The notes under the pieces were generated by a model. The model saw only the letters and a list, made by a program, of their open reading frames with translations, searched no databases and had not been told where the DNA came from. Shown here piece after piece: positions 43,854-54,500 of a DNA stretch of 64,000 nucleotides. The translations under genes were made by a program, and so were the position numbers. The DNA is from UBA1756 sp045130235 (GTDB lineage Bacteria > Bacteroidota > Bacteroidia > Bacteroidales > WCHB1-69). Within the stretch, counting starts at the first letter, position 1. Every line of letters begins with the position of its first letter. Location: contig JBGUPJ010000026.1 of assembly GCA_045130235.1 (NCBI GenBank), positions 1 through 64,000 of the forward strand, written 5' to 3'.

Positions 43854-44906
43854 CTACTGTGCCCGCTTCGGGAAATTGGAGGTCTGCACCGTCTTATATT
43901 TCCCATTCTCATCATAAATAAAATAAGCCGACAAGCGATTTTTATCATAGAATTGGTCGAGGAATTCCATGGATTTCTGTCTGCCCATCACCATGAAGGC
44001 TGTGGCTAACGCATCAGCGTAGGCGCAGTAATAACCACTCTCATCGTCCATAGGCACCCGAAATACCACCGTCACGCTCAATAAATCCGACTCTTCAGAC
44101 CGTCCCGTCTTAGGGTTGATAATGTGGCTGTAACGATGTCCGTCACGCTCATGGTAGTTGCGATAATTGCCGCTCGTGGCCACCGCCATACGGGTATTGG
44201 TGGATACACCTGTCTCAAAAACATAGTCAGCTTCCACCATTCCATCCTTGGTCTCAGTCGGCACCTGTATGCCGACACGCCATGCGACCGGTTCTTTATC
44301 ACGACTTTTCACCCCACATACCAGCAACTCGCCACCAATATCTACAATAAAATCGTGACAACCATGTTTTCGCAACAGCTGACCAATTTTATCCACCGCA
44401 TGTCCTTTTGCTATCGCATTGAAATCTAATTGCATACGAGGGTCTGACTTCACCGTATCGTCCATTCTGCAGTTCAACTTCTCGTATCCCACAAACTCCA
44501 TGATGGAATCCAGAGCCGCATCACTCACATCGCCCTCAGCATCCTTCGCGAATCCCCACTGGCGAATCAGCGGACCGGCCGTCACATCAAACGCCCCATC
44601 CGTCATCTCACTCACCTCGCGAGCTTTCATCAGCAGATCGGCAATTTCAAACGGCATGGTAACCATCTCGTTGCGGTTGAAACGCGACACCACCGAGTTC
44701 TCATCAAACAGCGAATACACATGATTCACCTCCTGCAAAACAGCATTCACCTCCTGCTGCAAATTGTCGATAGGCTTATCGCTAACGTATGTAATACGGT
44801 AATAGGTGCCAAAGGCAAATCCTTCCACCACCTCGGGCTGCGGTTGCTTTTTGCACGCCACAACCATCATCATCAATGTGATGAGAATCAGAAATTTATT
44901 ATTCAT
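43854..44906 (-). CDS. apbE: FAD:protein FMN transferase (ApbE), lipoprotein
   Basis: ApbE attaches FMN covalently to threonine in target proteins such as Rnf/Nqr subunits, using FAD. The 350-residue product has a lipobox VVA-C18-KKQ and therefore works in the periplasm. Family motifs are GTYYRITYV, the FNRNE region, DVTAGPLIRQWGF, DFNAIAKGHAVDKIG, VDIGGEL and SHIINPKTG. It lies 15 bp after ribBA, so flavin synthesis and flavin transfer genes are linked. Its target protein is not in the window. Confidence 0.95.
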   Translation of the reverse strand: MNNKFLILITLMMMVVACKKQPQPEVVEGFAFGTYYRITYVSDKPIDNLQQEVNAVLQEVNHVYSLFDENSVVSRFNRNEMVTMPFEIADLLMKAREVSEMTDGAFDVTAGPLIRQWGFAKDAEGDVSDAALDSIMEFVGYEKLNCRMDDTVKSDPRMQLDFNAIAKGHAVDKIGQLLRKHGCHDFIVDIGGELLVCGVKSRDKEPVAWRVGIQVPTETKDGMVEADYVFETGVSTNTRMAVATSGNYRNYHERDGHRYSHIINPKTGRSEESDLLSVTVVFRVPMDDESGYYCAYADALATAFMVMGRQKSMEFLDQFYDKNRLSAYFIYDENGKYKTVQTSNFPKRAQ

Positions 44907-44921
44907 AAATAGAAAATTGCC

Positions 44922-46133
44922 CTATTTAAGGTGCAGATTATGTCCCATCTTGTCCTGCTTGGTCTTGAGGTAGAAACGATTGATATCATTAGGTTCGATG
45001 ATGATAGGAACGGTTTCCACAATCTCAATGCCGTGACCGAGCAGTCCGGCGCGTTTGGCGGGGTTGTTGGTGATGAGGCGGAGACGGGTGGCGTGCTGGT
45101 CGCGCAGGATCTGCGCTCCGATGCCGTAGTCACGCTCGTCGGCCTTGAAGCCGAGTTCGAGGTTGGCCTCCACAGTGTCGCGTCCCAGCTCCTGCAGATG
45201 GTACGCCCGCAGTTTGTTCACCAGTCCGATGCCACGACCCTCCTGGTTCATATAGAGCACCATTCCCTTCCCCTCTTTGTCCACCATCTCCATTGAGCGG
45301 TGCAGCTGCGCACCGCAGTCGCACTTGCACGAGCCGAAGATGTCGCCAGTGACGCACGACGAATGCACCCGCACGAGCACATCATCGCCCTCGTTCCACT
45401 CGCCCTTGCGGAGCACCAGATGGGTAAGTCCGTTGTTGAGCTGCGTGTAGGCAATCAGTTTGAAGTTGCCCCACTCCGTCGGCAGATTCACCTCCTGCTC
45501 CTTGCGGATGAGGGTCTCGGTTTTAATACGATAGGCGATAAGATCCTGAATGGTAATGATTTTGATGCCGTAGCGTTCAGCGACCTCCATCAGCTGGGGC
45601 ACACGGGCCATGGTGCCGTCGGGGTTGATGATTTCGATGAGCGCACCGACGGGCTGTAAGCCTGCCAGCTTCGTCAAGTCAACGGCGGCTTCGGTATGAC
45701 CGGCACGCACCAGCACACCGCCGTCGCGGGCTCGCAGCGGGTTGATATGCCCCGGGCGGCCGAAGTCCTCCGGACGGTGCCCAGGCTCTGCCAACGCCTT
45801 GATGGTGGTGGCACGGTCGTACATGGAAACACCTGTGGTACAGCCATGTCCCAATAAATCCACCGTCACCGTGAAGGGCGTTCCCAACAGCGAAGTATTG
45901 TTGTTGACTTGCATCTCCAAGTCCAGCTCACGGCAGCGTTCGGCACTCATCGGTGCACACAACACTCCACGACCGTATTGCATCATGAAATTCACCTTCT
46001 CAGGTGTAATCTTCTCAGCTGCAACAATAAAATCGCCTTCATTTTCGCGATCTTCGTCATCCACCACAATCAGGAATTTGCCTTCTCTGAAATCCTCAAT
46101 CGCCTCTTCTATCGTATTGAATCTAATCTCCAT
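44922..46133 (-). CDS. ribBA: Bifunctional DHBP synthase / GTP cyclohydrolase II
   Basis: RibBA supplies both starting branches of riboflavin synthesis. The 403-residue protein has an N-terminal 3,4-dihydroxy-2-butanone 4-phosphate synthase domain (to about residue 205; DDEDRENEGDFIVAAEKI and RDGGVLVRAGHTEAAVDL). The C-terminal GTP cyclohydrolase II domain has zinc ligands in SSCVTGDIFGSCKCDCGAQL and the active region GRGIGLVNKLRAY. Length is normal. It follows a DUF5689 gene by 45 bp and precedes apbE by 15 bp. No FMN riboswitch was recognised in that short gap. Confidence 0.96.
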   Translation of the reverse strand: MEIRFNTIEEAIEDFREGKFLIVVDDEDRENEGDFIVAAEKITPEKVNFMMQYGRGVLCAPMSAERCRELDLEMQVNNNTSLLGTPFTVTVDLLGHGCTTGVSMYDRATTIKALAEPGHRPEDFGRPGHINPLRARDGGVLVRAGHTEAAVDLTKLAGLQPVGALIEIINPDGTMARVPQLMEVAERYGIKIITIQDLIAYRIKTETLIRKEQEVNLPTEWGNFKLIAYTQLNNGLTHLVLRKGEWNEGDDVLVRVHSSCVTGDIFGSCKCDCGAQLHRSMEMVDKEGKGMVLYMNQEGRGIGLVNKLRAYHLQELGRDTVEANLELGFKADERDYGIGAQILRDQHATRLRLITNNPAKRAGLLGHGIEIVETVPIIIEPNDINRFYLKTKQDKMGHNLHLK

Positions 46134-46178
46134 AAATAGCTTATAATAAATCGTTTAGTTAAGAATGAACAATTAGAA

Positions 46179-47417
46179 TTAATGAGCCACTAATTTTTGA
46201 AAATGCAACCCCTTGATGGCCCACTGGCCTGCATCAGCCGAGGAGGTTTTATAGCGGCAGCCAATACGCACATTACCAGAGAGGTTGTTGAGCGCCGCAA
46301 CCTGAGCCCGATAGAAACCAGCACCGTCGCGGTAATCGCTGTAAACCAACGGATACCATACGGTTGTAGCGGGATCTCCTGTATAGTCAGTGGTATAGTG
46401 AAGCGTGAATTTGCTCTGTGCGGTGGCATCGGTGTTAAAGAAAGCCTCCTCAACAAACAAGGTACTTCCCTCAATGGTTGCCGTAGGCAGCACTGGCGAC
46501 ACGAGCCAGTCGTCGGTGGCCGCATCCACACCGTTGTGCAACATATAATCCTGGTTGGTGGTCCAGCCTGTGTAATCCCAACCGCTTCCATTGGCGGTGG
46601 AGACGGAATAGACATCCTGCACCGTGCCAAATGACTGCACATCGTCGATGGTGCGCAGCATCAGCTGGTAGGTGGAGTTGTAAACGGAAAGAATACCGAC
46701 TAAGTCGCCAGTACCGCTGGGCACCAACGCCTTACGGAACTTGGCATAGTTGGAGGTGCGCACCACGAGGTTCGTCACTGCCTCACCATTCACGCTCTTG
46801 ATAATACGGGAGGTAGTGGCCGCATCTTCCGACCACGGCTTACCTACCACATCATCGGCGAACTCCACATTGTGCAAACGCACCAACCGGCACACATTGC
46901 CCTCATTGATATCGTAGGCACTCATGATATTCACCGGCTCAACCGGCGCCGGCAGCCCGTCACGCGAGAGATAGCGATCCAGATAGTGACCATCGATACG
47001 GCCCACGTCGCCGTTGTAAATCCAACCCACCTGATATACACCATGGTAGTTGCCTACCACAAGGCCGCTACAATTCAGATATACGGTCTGTCCCACGGGA
47101 TAAGTGTGGCACAATCCCGACTGGTTGATCTGCAGCTGGATGGCGCCTGTCTCGTCCTGGATGACCATATTCTTGTAGAAATTGCCCCCCTCGTCGGAAC
47201 TCACCACCGTGGCGCGCACGATGAAGGTCTCGCCGGCATGGCAGATCGAATCTAGGTGCCCCGCCTCGGTATATACGTTGATGATGTCCGCAATAGTCTT
47301 GTTGGCTGGCTCACCTTGATAAGTGGGAACTTCAAACGCCGGCTCATCCCACTTGTTGCAGGCGCTGAAAGTAACCGCAGCCACTAACATCAGAATCAGG
47401 TAACTATATTTTTTCAT
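46179..47417 (-). CDS. DUF5689 domain lipoprotein (second copy)
   Basis: A 412-residue lipoprotein: lipobox VTFSA-C20-NKWDEP. The N-terminal DUF5689 region (TIADIINVYTEAGHLD, IVRATVVSSDEGGNFYKNMV, IQDETGAIQLQIN) is an OB-like fold. The C-terminal half, from about residue 270, resembles a choice-of-anchor/jelly-roll domain (NGSGWDYTGWTTNQ, DDWLVSPVLP). It is paralogous to the gene just upstream. Such proteins accompany TonB-dependent receptors in Bacteroidota and probably sit on the outer surface as ligand-binding partners. The substrate is unknown. Confidence 0.87.
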   Translation of the reverse strand: MKKYSYLILMLVAAVTFSACNKWDEPAFEVPTYQGEPANKTIADIINVYTEAGHLDSICHAGETFIVRATVVSSDEGGNFYKNMVIQDETGAIQLQINQSGLCHTYPVGQTVYLNCSGLVVGNYHGVYQVGWIYNGDVGRIDGHYLDRYLSRDGLPAPVEPVNIMSAYDINEGNVCRLVRLHNVEFADDVVGKPWSEDAATTSRIIKSVNGEAVTNLVVRTSNYAKFRKALVPSGTGDLVGILSVYNSTYQLMLRTIDDVQSFGTVQDVYSVSTANGSGWDYTGWTTNQDYMLHNGVDAATDDWLVSPVLPTATIEGSTLFVEEAFFNTDATAQSKFTLHYTTDYTGDPATTVWYPLVYSDYRDGAGFYRAQVAALNNLSGNVRIGCRYKTSSADAGQWAIKGLHFQKLVAH

Positions 47418-47435
47418 AATTCAGATTTTTAAAGA

Positions 47436-48674
47436 TTAATGGACAGGTACGCCCTTGATTTGCACACTGTTGATACGCCAGTTGGCGCCGTTGGCATCGC
47501 GGTAGCGGAAAGCGATGCGGAAGTTGCTATTGGCGATAGCCTCCGCCGGCAGCGGCTGCGACCGGTTGAACATTGTCCAACTGTTCGCATCGAAGTTGGT
47601 GCCGTTGAAGGAGGTGCTATAGTACATCTCCATCAGGCCATTTGCGGAAGCATTGACCACATCTTCCACCGTGACAAACACATCCTGATAGCTGTTTAGT
47701 CCGCTGATAGCGGGCGACACCAGCCAGCTGTCAATCACGTTGCTGTTCTGGTTTTGGATAGCGAATGCCGGGCCGCCGGTCCAGTAGAACCAGCCCGCGT
47801 CGCCCTGTACCGTCCAGCCCTGGTTCTCCAGCGGGTTGCTAGAGAAATCGACGCTGTAGAGGGTTTCGGCAGTGCCGGGATTCACACCGCCGCCCGATAT
47901 GCGCACATCCGCCAACGAGCGGATAATCAGCTGGGGCGTGGTGTTGTAGATAGTCAGAATGCCATAGATGTCGCCTTCGCCTGACGGGAGTATCGTGCTG
48001 GCAAACTTGGCGTAGTTGCTGGTACGCAGCACAATCTGCGTGTTGTCGCCCATCACAATGTTGCGCGAAGTGGCAGCTCCAGGCTCGCAGTAGGTGGCCG
48101 TGCCACCATCCTCAAAATGACAGCCTTCCAGCTTCACCAAACGGTTGTACATGCTGGGGTCAATGTCATTCTTGGAGGTGATGACCAAAGCTTCCGGCTC
48201 CGCACCGCACACATCGTCGCGGTACAGATACATTGGCTCGCGTGAGGAGGGGATGCCCGTGATGGAACCGTCCACCCAGAAGCCCAACTGCTTGTTCTTG
48301 CGGTAGTCGCCAATCACCATGTCGCGGCATTCCACATAAAGTCGCTGCCCGATGCGGTATCTGGGATAGAGCTTCGAGTCGTCCACCTTGATCATGATGG
48401 CACCCGTCTCATCCTGAATGGTCAGGTATTTGTAGCAGTTGCCCTCTTGGTCGCTGGAGGTAATGACACCCGTAATAATCGTTCCCTCAGGGATTTCAGA
48501 ATACGAGTCCACGCTGCCTACCTGATGCAGAGCCAGCAGTTCCTCAATGGTCATGTTGGCCTCGCCAGTATAGCGCAGCACAGGAGCCTCATCCAGCTCC
48601 TTGTTGCATCCCGCTCCCACTACCATCAGCAGAAGCGCAGCCATCATCATTTTCACTTTGTTGAAAGTATTCAT
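47436..48674 (-). CDS. DUF5689 domain lipoprotein (first copy)
   Basis: A 412-residue lipoprotein: lipobox MVVGAG-C23-NKELDEAP. DUF5689 shows TIEELLALHQVG, ITGVITSSDQEGNCYKYLTI and QDETGAIMIKVDDSKLYPR. The C-terminal half resembles the paralogue (NQGWTVQGDAGWFYWTGGPA, DSWLVSPAISGL). The ATG at 48674 (MNTFNKV) is used; one four codons upstream is possible. It begins 18 bp after the receptor gene and the next copy begins 18 bp after it, so both are in one operon. The pair probably arose by duplication. Confidence 0.87.
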   Translation of the reverse strand: MNTFNKVKMMMAALLLMVVGAGCNKELDEAPVLRYTGEANMTIEELLALHQVGSVDSYSEIPEGTIITGVITSSDQEGNCYKYLTIQDETGAIMIKVDDSKLYPRYRIGQRLYVECRDMVIGDYRKNKQLGFWVDGSITGIPSSREPMYLYRDDVCGAEPEALVITSKNDIDPSMYNRLVKLEGCHFEDGGTATYCEPGAATSRNIVMGDNTQIVLRTSNYAKFASTILPSGEGDIYGILTIYNTTPQLIIRSLADVRISGGGVNPGTAETLYSVDFSSNPLENQGWTVQGDAGWFYWTGGPAFAIQNQNSNVIDSWLVSPAISGLNSYQDVFVTVEDVVNASANGLMEMYYSTSFNGTNFDANSWTMFNRSQPLPAEAIANSNFRIAFRYRDANGANWRINSVQIKGVPVH

Positions 48675-48692
48675 AATCTTAAACATTATCTA

Positions 48693-51206
48693 TTATTGAA
48701 AAGTGTAATTGATGCCAATGTAGAAGGTCAGTCCCTGCGCATAATAGTACTTGTTGGGGAACTTGTTGACATTGTAGCCGCTGTAGTCGTAACGGCGCTG
48801 CTCCCAACCCGAGGTCACAAGGTTCTTGTTGTTGGTGAGGTTGGTGATGCTCACATTGAAGCCGATGGTGTTCTGCTTCACCTTCCACGATTTGCTCACC
48901 GAGAGGTCCAGCGTGAACTGACCTTTGCAACGCTCCTGGGCAACAAGCTGCTGGTACAGCTCGCTGTCGGTGGAAAGCGTGCCACGTGCCGCTATGGTAC
49001 GACGCTCGGGGTTCATATCCACATAAATCTTGTCGAAATAGTTGGCATTAAGGTTGACATACCAATATTTATAGTTGAATTTCAGACCGAGGGTACCCGC
49101 CACCTGCGGACCAGCGGCCACGTGGAAATTCTTCCAATATACCAGTTCGTCATACTCTGTAAAACCACTGCCGAACACATCATAACCATTGTCGGCCGAA
49201 ATGGTGACATTGGGCTGGTTGGTATAGATATAGTCGCCGTAGTTACCGGCCAACGCCACCGTGAACATCGAGCCGATAGGAATTTCAATACCCAACTCTA
49301 TACCCATGTTGCGCTTGTTGATGTTGCTCATGGCATAATTCACGAAAGTACCATAGTCATCATGGTAGAAGCTGAACTGGTCGGTAACATCTCTAAACAT
49401 ATAATAATAGCCCGTCAGTCGCATCCGCATAAAGGGATAGCGCATGATGTAGGAGAAGTCCACTCCGAGGTCTTTCTCACTCTCTATCCAGTTCACATAA
49501 TCATTACGAACGGAAGGATTGATAAAGGCATCGAGGATGCTGGGGGCTTGAGTCTGCCACTGCGCATTCAATACCAAATAGTTACGACCATTAATCTTGT
49601 AGGTAATACCCGCTTTCAAGCCATAGTCGGGAAAGACTTTCAGGTCGGAACGGCCCTGCGAATTGTCGGGGAAGCGTCCGTTGCGCATGTAACCCGTACG
49701 CCACATCTCGGTAGTTGTAAAATTAGCCCCCACATGGAAATCCACATGGCTATAAGCGAATTTGGCGGTAGCCCAAATATTTTGTTTGAAAATGTTGTAG
49801 GCATAATCGTAACCGAACTTATCGCCCACGCCGAGGTGCGCACCGATATTGTCCAAATCGTCGTACAGCAGGTAGGGATTGTCGGGACTTTCGCCATCGG
49901 CATATTTGTCCTCGTTGAGCCAGTAGGCACCGCCCAACAAATCGTTGATGGTCTTATAATTACGTTGATGATAACCGCGAATATCCACACCGGCGGCGAG
50001 TTTGATATGGTCGGTGAGGTTGGTCACCACGTTGGTGGCACCCGACACCTGCACATGGTCGATGACGCGGTTTTCCAAAATATACTGGGAGCGTTCGCCG
50101 TTGGCGGCGGCCAGCTGGTTCACCTCATAGAAGTGGTCCCAGTCGAGCTGGCGGAAATCTCGGTTGTGCAGCCACTGGTCGGTGTACCAAGCCTGAAGAG
50201 TGGTATCATCGGTAATGTAGCTGGGCAGGTAGCGGTAGTAGTCCGGACGCGGGTCCGGCACGTCGGCCCAGTTGAGCGAGGTGGTACTCTGGCGACCGAA
50301 GCTGCTTCCTACGTTCGTGGTAATCTGAAATTTGCCACTCTGCGGAGTGTAAAAATGCGAGAGCATAAACACCGGCTCGTAGGTTTTGCGGATGCGGGCA
50401 TTGCGTTTCTTTCCGTCGTACCATCCCCAGTTGGAGTTGTAATAATGATCGCCGGTAAGGTCGTACACCTCTTGAGTGGAGTTGCTCTGCAGACTTCTGG
50501 AAGTAGGTGAACCCCAGAACGACAAGTTGAGGGCATGCTCGCTGTTGATGCGTTTTTCAGCGGAGAAGAAGTAGGCGAAACCCGTATAGCTGCTGCCGTC
50601 CACGTAGCTCAGCTGGCTGCCGAAGCGGGTGGAGGCGGAGGCGGCGAAGGCCCAGCCGTTCTTCATCAGACCGGTAGCGTAGGTGAGCATGATGCGGTTG
50701 TTGTAGTTGCGGTTACAGAGCGAGTAGTTGGCATGGAACTGATGACGGTAGTTGGAGGCGCGGGTGCTGTAGTTGGTGGAGCCGCCGATGTCGCCGAAAT
50801 TGAAGGTCACAGGGTCGAGGTTGCCCACATTCTCAGGCCAGCGGAACACGCGGTTGAGGCCGCCCCACTGCGCATAGACGGCACGCCCTGTCACAAGACT
50901 CTCCATCTCCAAACCATTGATGGCAATGGTCTGGTATTTCGAGTCGATACCGCGCGCCTTGAAATAGGCGATGCCGAAGGCATAGGAGGTGTTGTTGCTG
51001 TACACGTCTCTCGACGAGTGCAGCAATCCGGGCACAAATCCGCCCACCGTTGACTCTTCATCGTCCAATCCCTCTGTGTCAAAAGTGGAGCTTTCTGCAC
51101 CACTGCGAGAGTTAGACAAACTATCTGCTACTATAGAATCATCTTGCGAAAATCCTGTAAAGCAAATCATTACAAAAGAAAAAACGAGAAATAACGTTTT
51201 TTTCAT
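48693..51206 (-). CDS. TonB-dependent-receptor-like outer-membrane protein
   Basis: About 837 residues from the ATG at 51206, which starts the signal peptide MKKTLFLVFSFVMICFTGFS. After an acidic, low-complexity stretch there is a short plug-like region (YFKARGIDSKYQTIAINGLE, GGLNRVFRWPENVGNL, FGDIGGSTNYSTRA). A 22-strand-type barrel follows, ending YYYAQGLTFYIGINYTFQ with a terminal aromatic residue. The N-terminal carboxypeptidase-like domain common in Bacteroidota receptors is missing, and the TonB box is not obvious. It heads an operon with two DUF5689 lipoproteins, ribBA and apbE. The ligand is unknown. Confidence 0.85.
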   Translation of the reverse strand: MKKTLFLVFSFVMICFTGFSQDDSIVADSLSNSRSGAESSTFDTEGLDDEESTVGGFVPGLLHSSRDVYSNNTSYAFGIAYFKARGIDSKYQTIAINGLEMESLVTGRAVYAQWGGLNRVFRWPENVGNLDPVTFNFGDIGGSTNYSTRASNYRHQFHANYSLCNRNYNNRIMLTYATGLMKNGWAFAASASTRFGSQLSYVDGSSYTGFAYFFSAEKRINSEHALNLSFWGSPTSRSLQSNSTQEVYDLTGDHYYNSNWGWYDGKKRNARIRKTYEPVFMLSHFYTPQSGKFQITTNVGSSFGRQSTTSLNWADVPDPRPDYYRYLPSYITDDTTLQAWYTDQWLHNRDFRQLDWDHFYEVNQLAAANGERSQYILENRVIDHVQVSGATNVVTNLTDHIKLAAGVDIRGYHQRNYKTINDLLGGAYWLNEDKYADGESPDNPYLLYDDLDNIGAHLGVGDKFGYDYAYNIFKQNIWATAKFAYSHVDFHVGANFTTTEMWRTGYMRNGRFPDNSQGRSDLKVFPDYGLKAGITYKINGRNYLVLNAQWQTQAPSILDAFINPSVRNDYVNWIESEKDLGVDFSYIMRYPFMRMRLTGYYYMFRDVTDQFSFYHDDYGTFVNYAMSNINKRNMGIELGIEIPIGSMFTVALAGNYGDYIYTNQPNVTISADNGYDVFGSGFTEYDELVYWKNFHVAAGPQVAGTLGLKFNYKYWYVNLNANYFDKIYVDMNPERRTIAARGTLSTDSELYQQLVAQERCKGQFTLDLSVSKSWKVKQNTIGFNVSITNLTNNKNLVTSGWEQRRYDYSGYNVNKFPNKYYYAQGLTFYIGINYTFQ

Positions 51207-51237
51207 ATCCTTAAATTTGGTTATTCTTTTCCACCTG

Positions 51238-51245
51238 CAAAAATA
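51238..51245 (-). promoter_or_regulatory. Bacteroidota -7 element for the receptor operon
   Basis: The minus strand reads TATTTTTG, 32 bases before the ATG at 51206 and downstream of the giant gene's terminator. The five-gene operon therefore has its own promoter. Confidence 0.6.
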
Positions 51246-51301
51246 CATCAAATTATTGAATCCTTTTCATTTTTTCTTATGCTTTCATCATAAAAATGAA
51301 A

Positions 51302-51340
51302 GAAAAAAAGGCGGCAGGAATCATTCATCCCGCCGCCTTT
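51302..51340 (-). terminator. Intrinsic terminator of the giant T9SS gene
   Basis: On the minus strand AAAGGCGGC (51340-51332) pairs with GCCGCCTTT (51315-51307) around a 16-base loop. The stem is followed by further T residues (seven in a row counting those in the stem). It lies just past the stop codon of the giant gene. Confidence 0.9.
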
Positions 51341-51362
51341 GAAAAGGCATATTCAGTTCCGC

Positions 51363-51595
51363 TTACTTGGTCACCACAAGTTTCTTGGTGACCACAGTAT
51401 CGTTGTTGCGGAGGTTCACAAAGTAAACACCTGCAGACCAGCCAGAGACGTTCACCTCGATGGTGCCGTTGTGCGTGCCGTCGAGGGCGTACACTACCTT
51501 GCCATTCATATCCGTCACCGTCAGCTGAGCATCAGCCACTGCGCATTGTACGTGGACAATGTCGCGAGCCGGGTTCGGATAGAGGTCGAACTGGC
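51363..51595 (-). other. T9SS type A C-terminal sorting domain of the giant protein
   Basis: The region codes for QFDLYPNPARDIVHVQ, a VTDMNGKVVYALDG strand pair, GWSAGVYFVNLRN and the final KKLVVTK. This is the standard Bacteroidota type A signal for outer-membrane translocation and anchoring. Confidence 0.93.
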
Positions 51596-54500
51596 TGTCA
51601 ACATCGTTGTCGGCAATGCCCGTTTGACCCTCGGGTGCGCCGTTGCTAACGGTGCTGACGTGGTAGTTAACCGTAGCGGTTGAGAGAACCGTATTGGTGG
51701 ACACGGCATCCTGACCGCCAGCATTCTGAACATTGTTGTAGGTGATACCCACATCATTACCATTCCGCATCTCCACCAAGGTAAACACCATCTGGTACTC
51801 ACCTGGCTGATACCAAGTAGCGTCAATATGGCTATTGGTAGTCTCCATGAAGTGGAGGTAGAAATAGTTGTAATTGAACATGTTCATCAGGTTGAAGGTG
51901 TTCTCGATGATATTGCCACTCCCCTGCTCGATGGCAGCTCCAACGTAGTTGTTCAGCACCGGGAAGTAGGTGGAGAAATGGATGTCACCCACATTGGTTA
52001 CCGTGGACAGCGGTTCACCGTCTTTGAATACCACATAGTTGACAGCCAACATAGCATCAGGATCGTAGCCGTTGCCAGTGTAGGTCATCGTCACCGTAGA
52101 GGTAGCGGACTGCACATCGGCTGTAGCGGCATTGTCCACCAACAGCGTCGGCAACGTACCTTCGCCCTGCTGTTCGTCCTCGGAACCTTCCACTGTGAAG
52201 GTCAGAGAATGGATGGCCAATTGTTCGTCATCAACACTATAGTCACCACCGATGAAGCGAGACTCACCATTGACACTATAGGTCAAGTAGGAATCTTCGC
52301 CTTCCTGACGGCTCATCAACGTAAAGACAATCTCATATTCACCCGGTTCTGTAAAGGTATGGGTAATACGATTATCTCTACCATTCAAGAAGTGGAAGTA
52401 GAAGTAATCGAAATAGTTGACACCAATTCTGAAGGTGTTGGCCGGGATATAACCCTCGGTAGCGTAAACCACATCACCCACATAGCTGTTCAACCATTCA
52501 GTACCGATATACAACTCACCGCCACAATCTGCTTCGATGTTGTTCACCAAGTTACCATCCTTATACACCGAGTAAGCAATAGCCACCTTAGTGTTCAGAG
52601 GAGTAGTATTGGCAAAGGCCGTAAGGCTGAACTCGTTGTCGCCAACCTGTTCGGAAACCATGAACGAATTGCCGCCCATCGTAGGATTGAGCCACAGGAT
52701 CATTGTTACAGTGCTATCGCAGCCAGTAGAGGCAGTCAATTGAACAGACTGTGTACCAGCAGTATCAAAGGTAACACCATTCCAAACATACGGCAGCTCC
52801 GTCACATCGATGGTTCTTTCAACCTCAATGTTATAAGTCGGATTCACCGACAGATTCAAGAAGTAGTGAATGTCACAACCACCATTCTCATCGGTCACAT
52901 ACCAGTCATATTCGTCGACAGTTGCCTGAGTGAATTCTGTACCGTCGGGTGCCACGTAAGTCACACCTTCACAGATAGTGGTGTCGATATGGACCTCCGG
53001 ATTATCTATCACTACGATAGACACAGTGGGAGTGAACACACAAGCACCAGCATACACTTCAACGGCAAGGTCGGATTCGAAGTCAGCCATGGTAAGCTCC
53101 AATCTGTCATCGGTGGACGACACTTCGTTGTTGATGTACCACTTAATGCTATCCACATTGGCCTGGTTGTCGTTAGTGTAAGCCAGCATCAGGGCACCAG
53201 TTTCTGCGTTGGCACAGATTTCTGTACCCAGAACTTCCATCACCGGCATCGGGTCGAAGACGATGGTCACGCGGCGGATGCTGTCGCAGCCGTTCGCCAC
53301 CTGCTGGTACAACACGTTCACCGTGGTGTCACCATCCACTGCGAACTCTTGACCATTTTCAGCATAGAGGTACGGCAGGAGGCTGGTGCAACGATGGATG
53401 GTTGTATCGGCATACACCTTCGGCAACACGTGCAGCGTCAAACGAGTAACACTATCGCAAGCATACTCAGTCTCATCGTAGTTGTACACCACGATATCGC
53501 CATACACCTGCGTCTGGTACATGTCACGCAATGTAAGGATAGAGTCAGCACTCAAAGCGAAGCCGTAGCCCTGATAAGGTTGACCTTCGCAAACCACGTC
53601 TTCAACCTCAGCATAACCGAAGTCTGCGTTATAGACCGGGTTGATGGTCAGGGTGAGATGTGCATAATACATACCGCAGGTGGTCTGACCCGTCGGCACA
53701 GTAGTTTCATACGTACCAGCTTCTGCCGTCTCGTCTGCACTCACATTGAAGATTTCATCCACGTAAGGCTCACCTTGGCAAACCGAGGCCTCATACTCAG
53801 TGGTATGACCCATCGGAACTGCGGTCAGCTCAATAGAGTCGGTAGCCGAGCAGGTGACACTTACCTGAGGATCAATGATAGGTGTTTGTTGATCATCAGA
53901 TACCACAGGGGTAATATTGTAATCAATTTCACCCATGAGATAAATGGTCATGTTTTCATTCACCTCCACACTGACCCGGTTCGGGTCATTACCCGGAACG
54001 AGCGTACTCGGGGTCCAATAATAACGATCAGCATTTCCAACAGCTGTCAAGTCAATACTAATGCCCTCGCATACGCTTGTTGCCGGAGCTTGAATCGACA
54101 CCTGGGGCAGCGGCAACACGTAGATGGTCAACGTAACGATGCTGTCGCAACCAGTCTCTGTCTGTTCGTTGAGTGTGAACACGGCAGTATTCGTACCACG
54201 AGCCACCTGAGCGATGGTGTCGGCCGTGAGGCTGAAGTTATGATCCTCATACGGAGCATTCTGGCAGATGTATGCCGTATCGAACAGCTCGTATGCCTGG
54301 TTCACCGTCAGCGAGAAGGTAACAACCGTGTCGGATACCAAGTACGGGTCGGAGAATTCAATCTCTTGCGGTTGATCGGTAGAAGCCGTGAACTCATGTC
54401 CATGATAAACGAACGGAACTTCGTTCGAACAGATAGCTGTATCGAGCGTCATGAAGACTGTATCGATATTGTAGTGCATCACCAAAGAGTCGACGGCAAG

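Noticed and set aside
44907..44921. FMN riboswitch before apbE or ribBA
   Set aside because: The gaps (15 and 45 bp) are too short for an RFN element.
48447..50510. A 687-codon open frame on the plus strand, antisense to the receptor and the first DUF5689 gene
   Set aside because: It spans two real minus-strand genes and the gap between them, has no promoter and reads as a shadow rich in His, Val and Ile.
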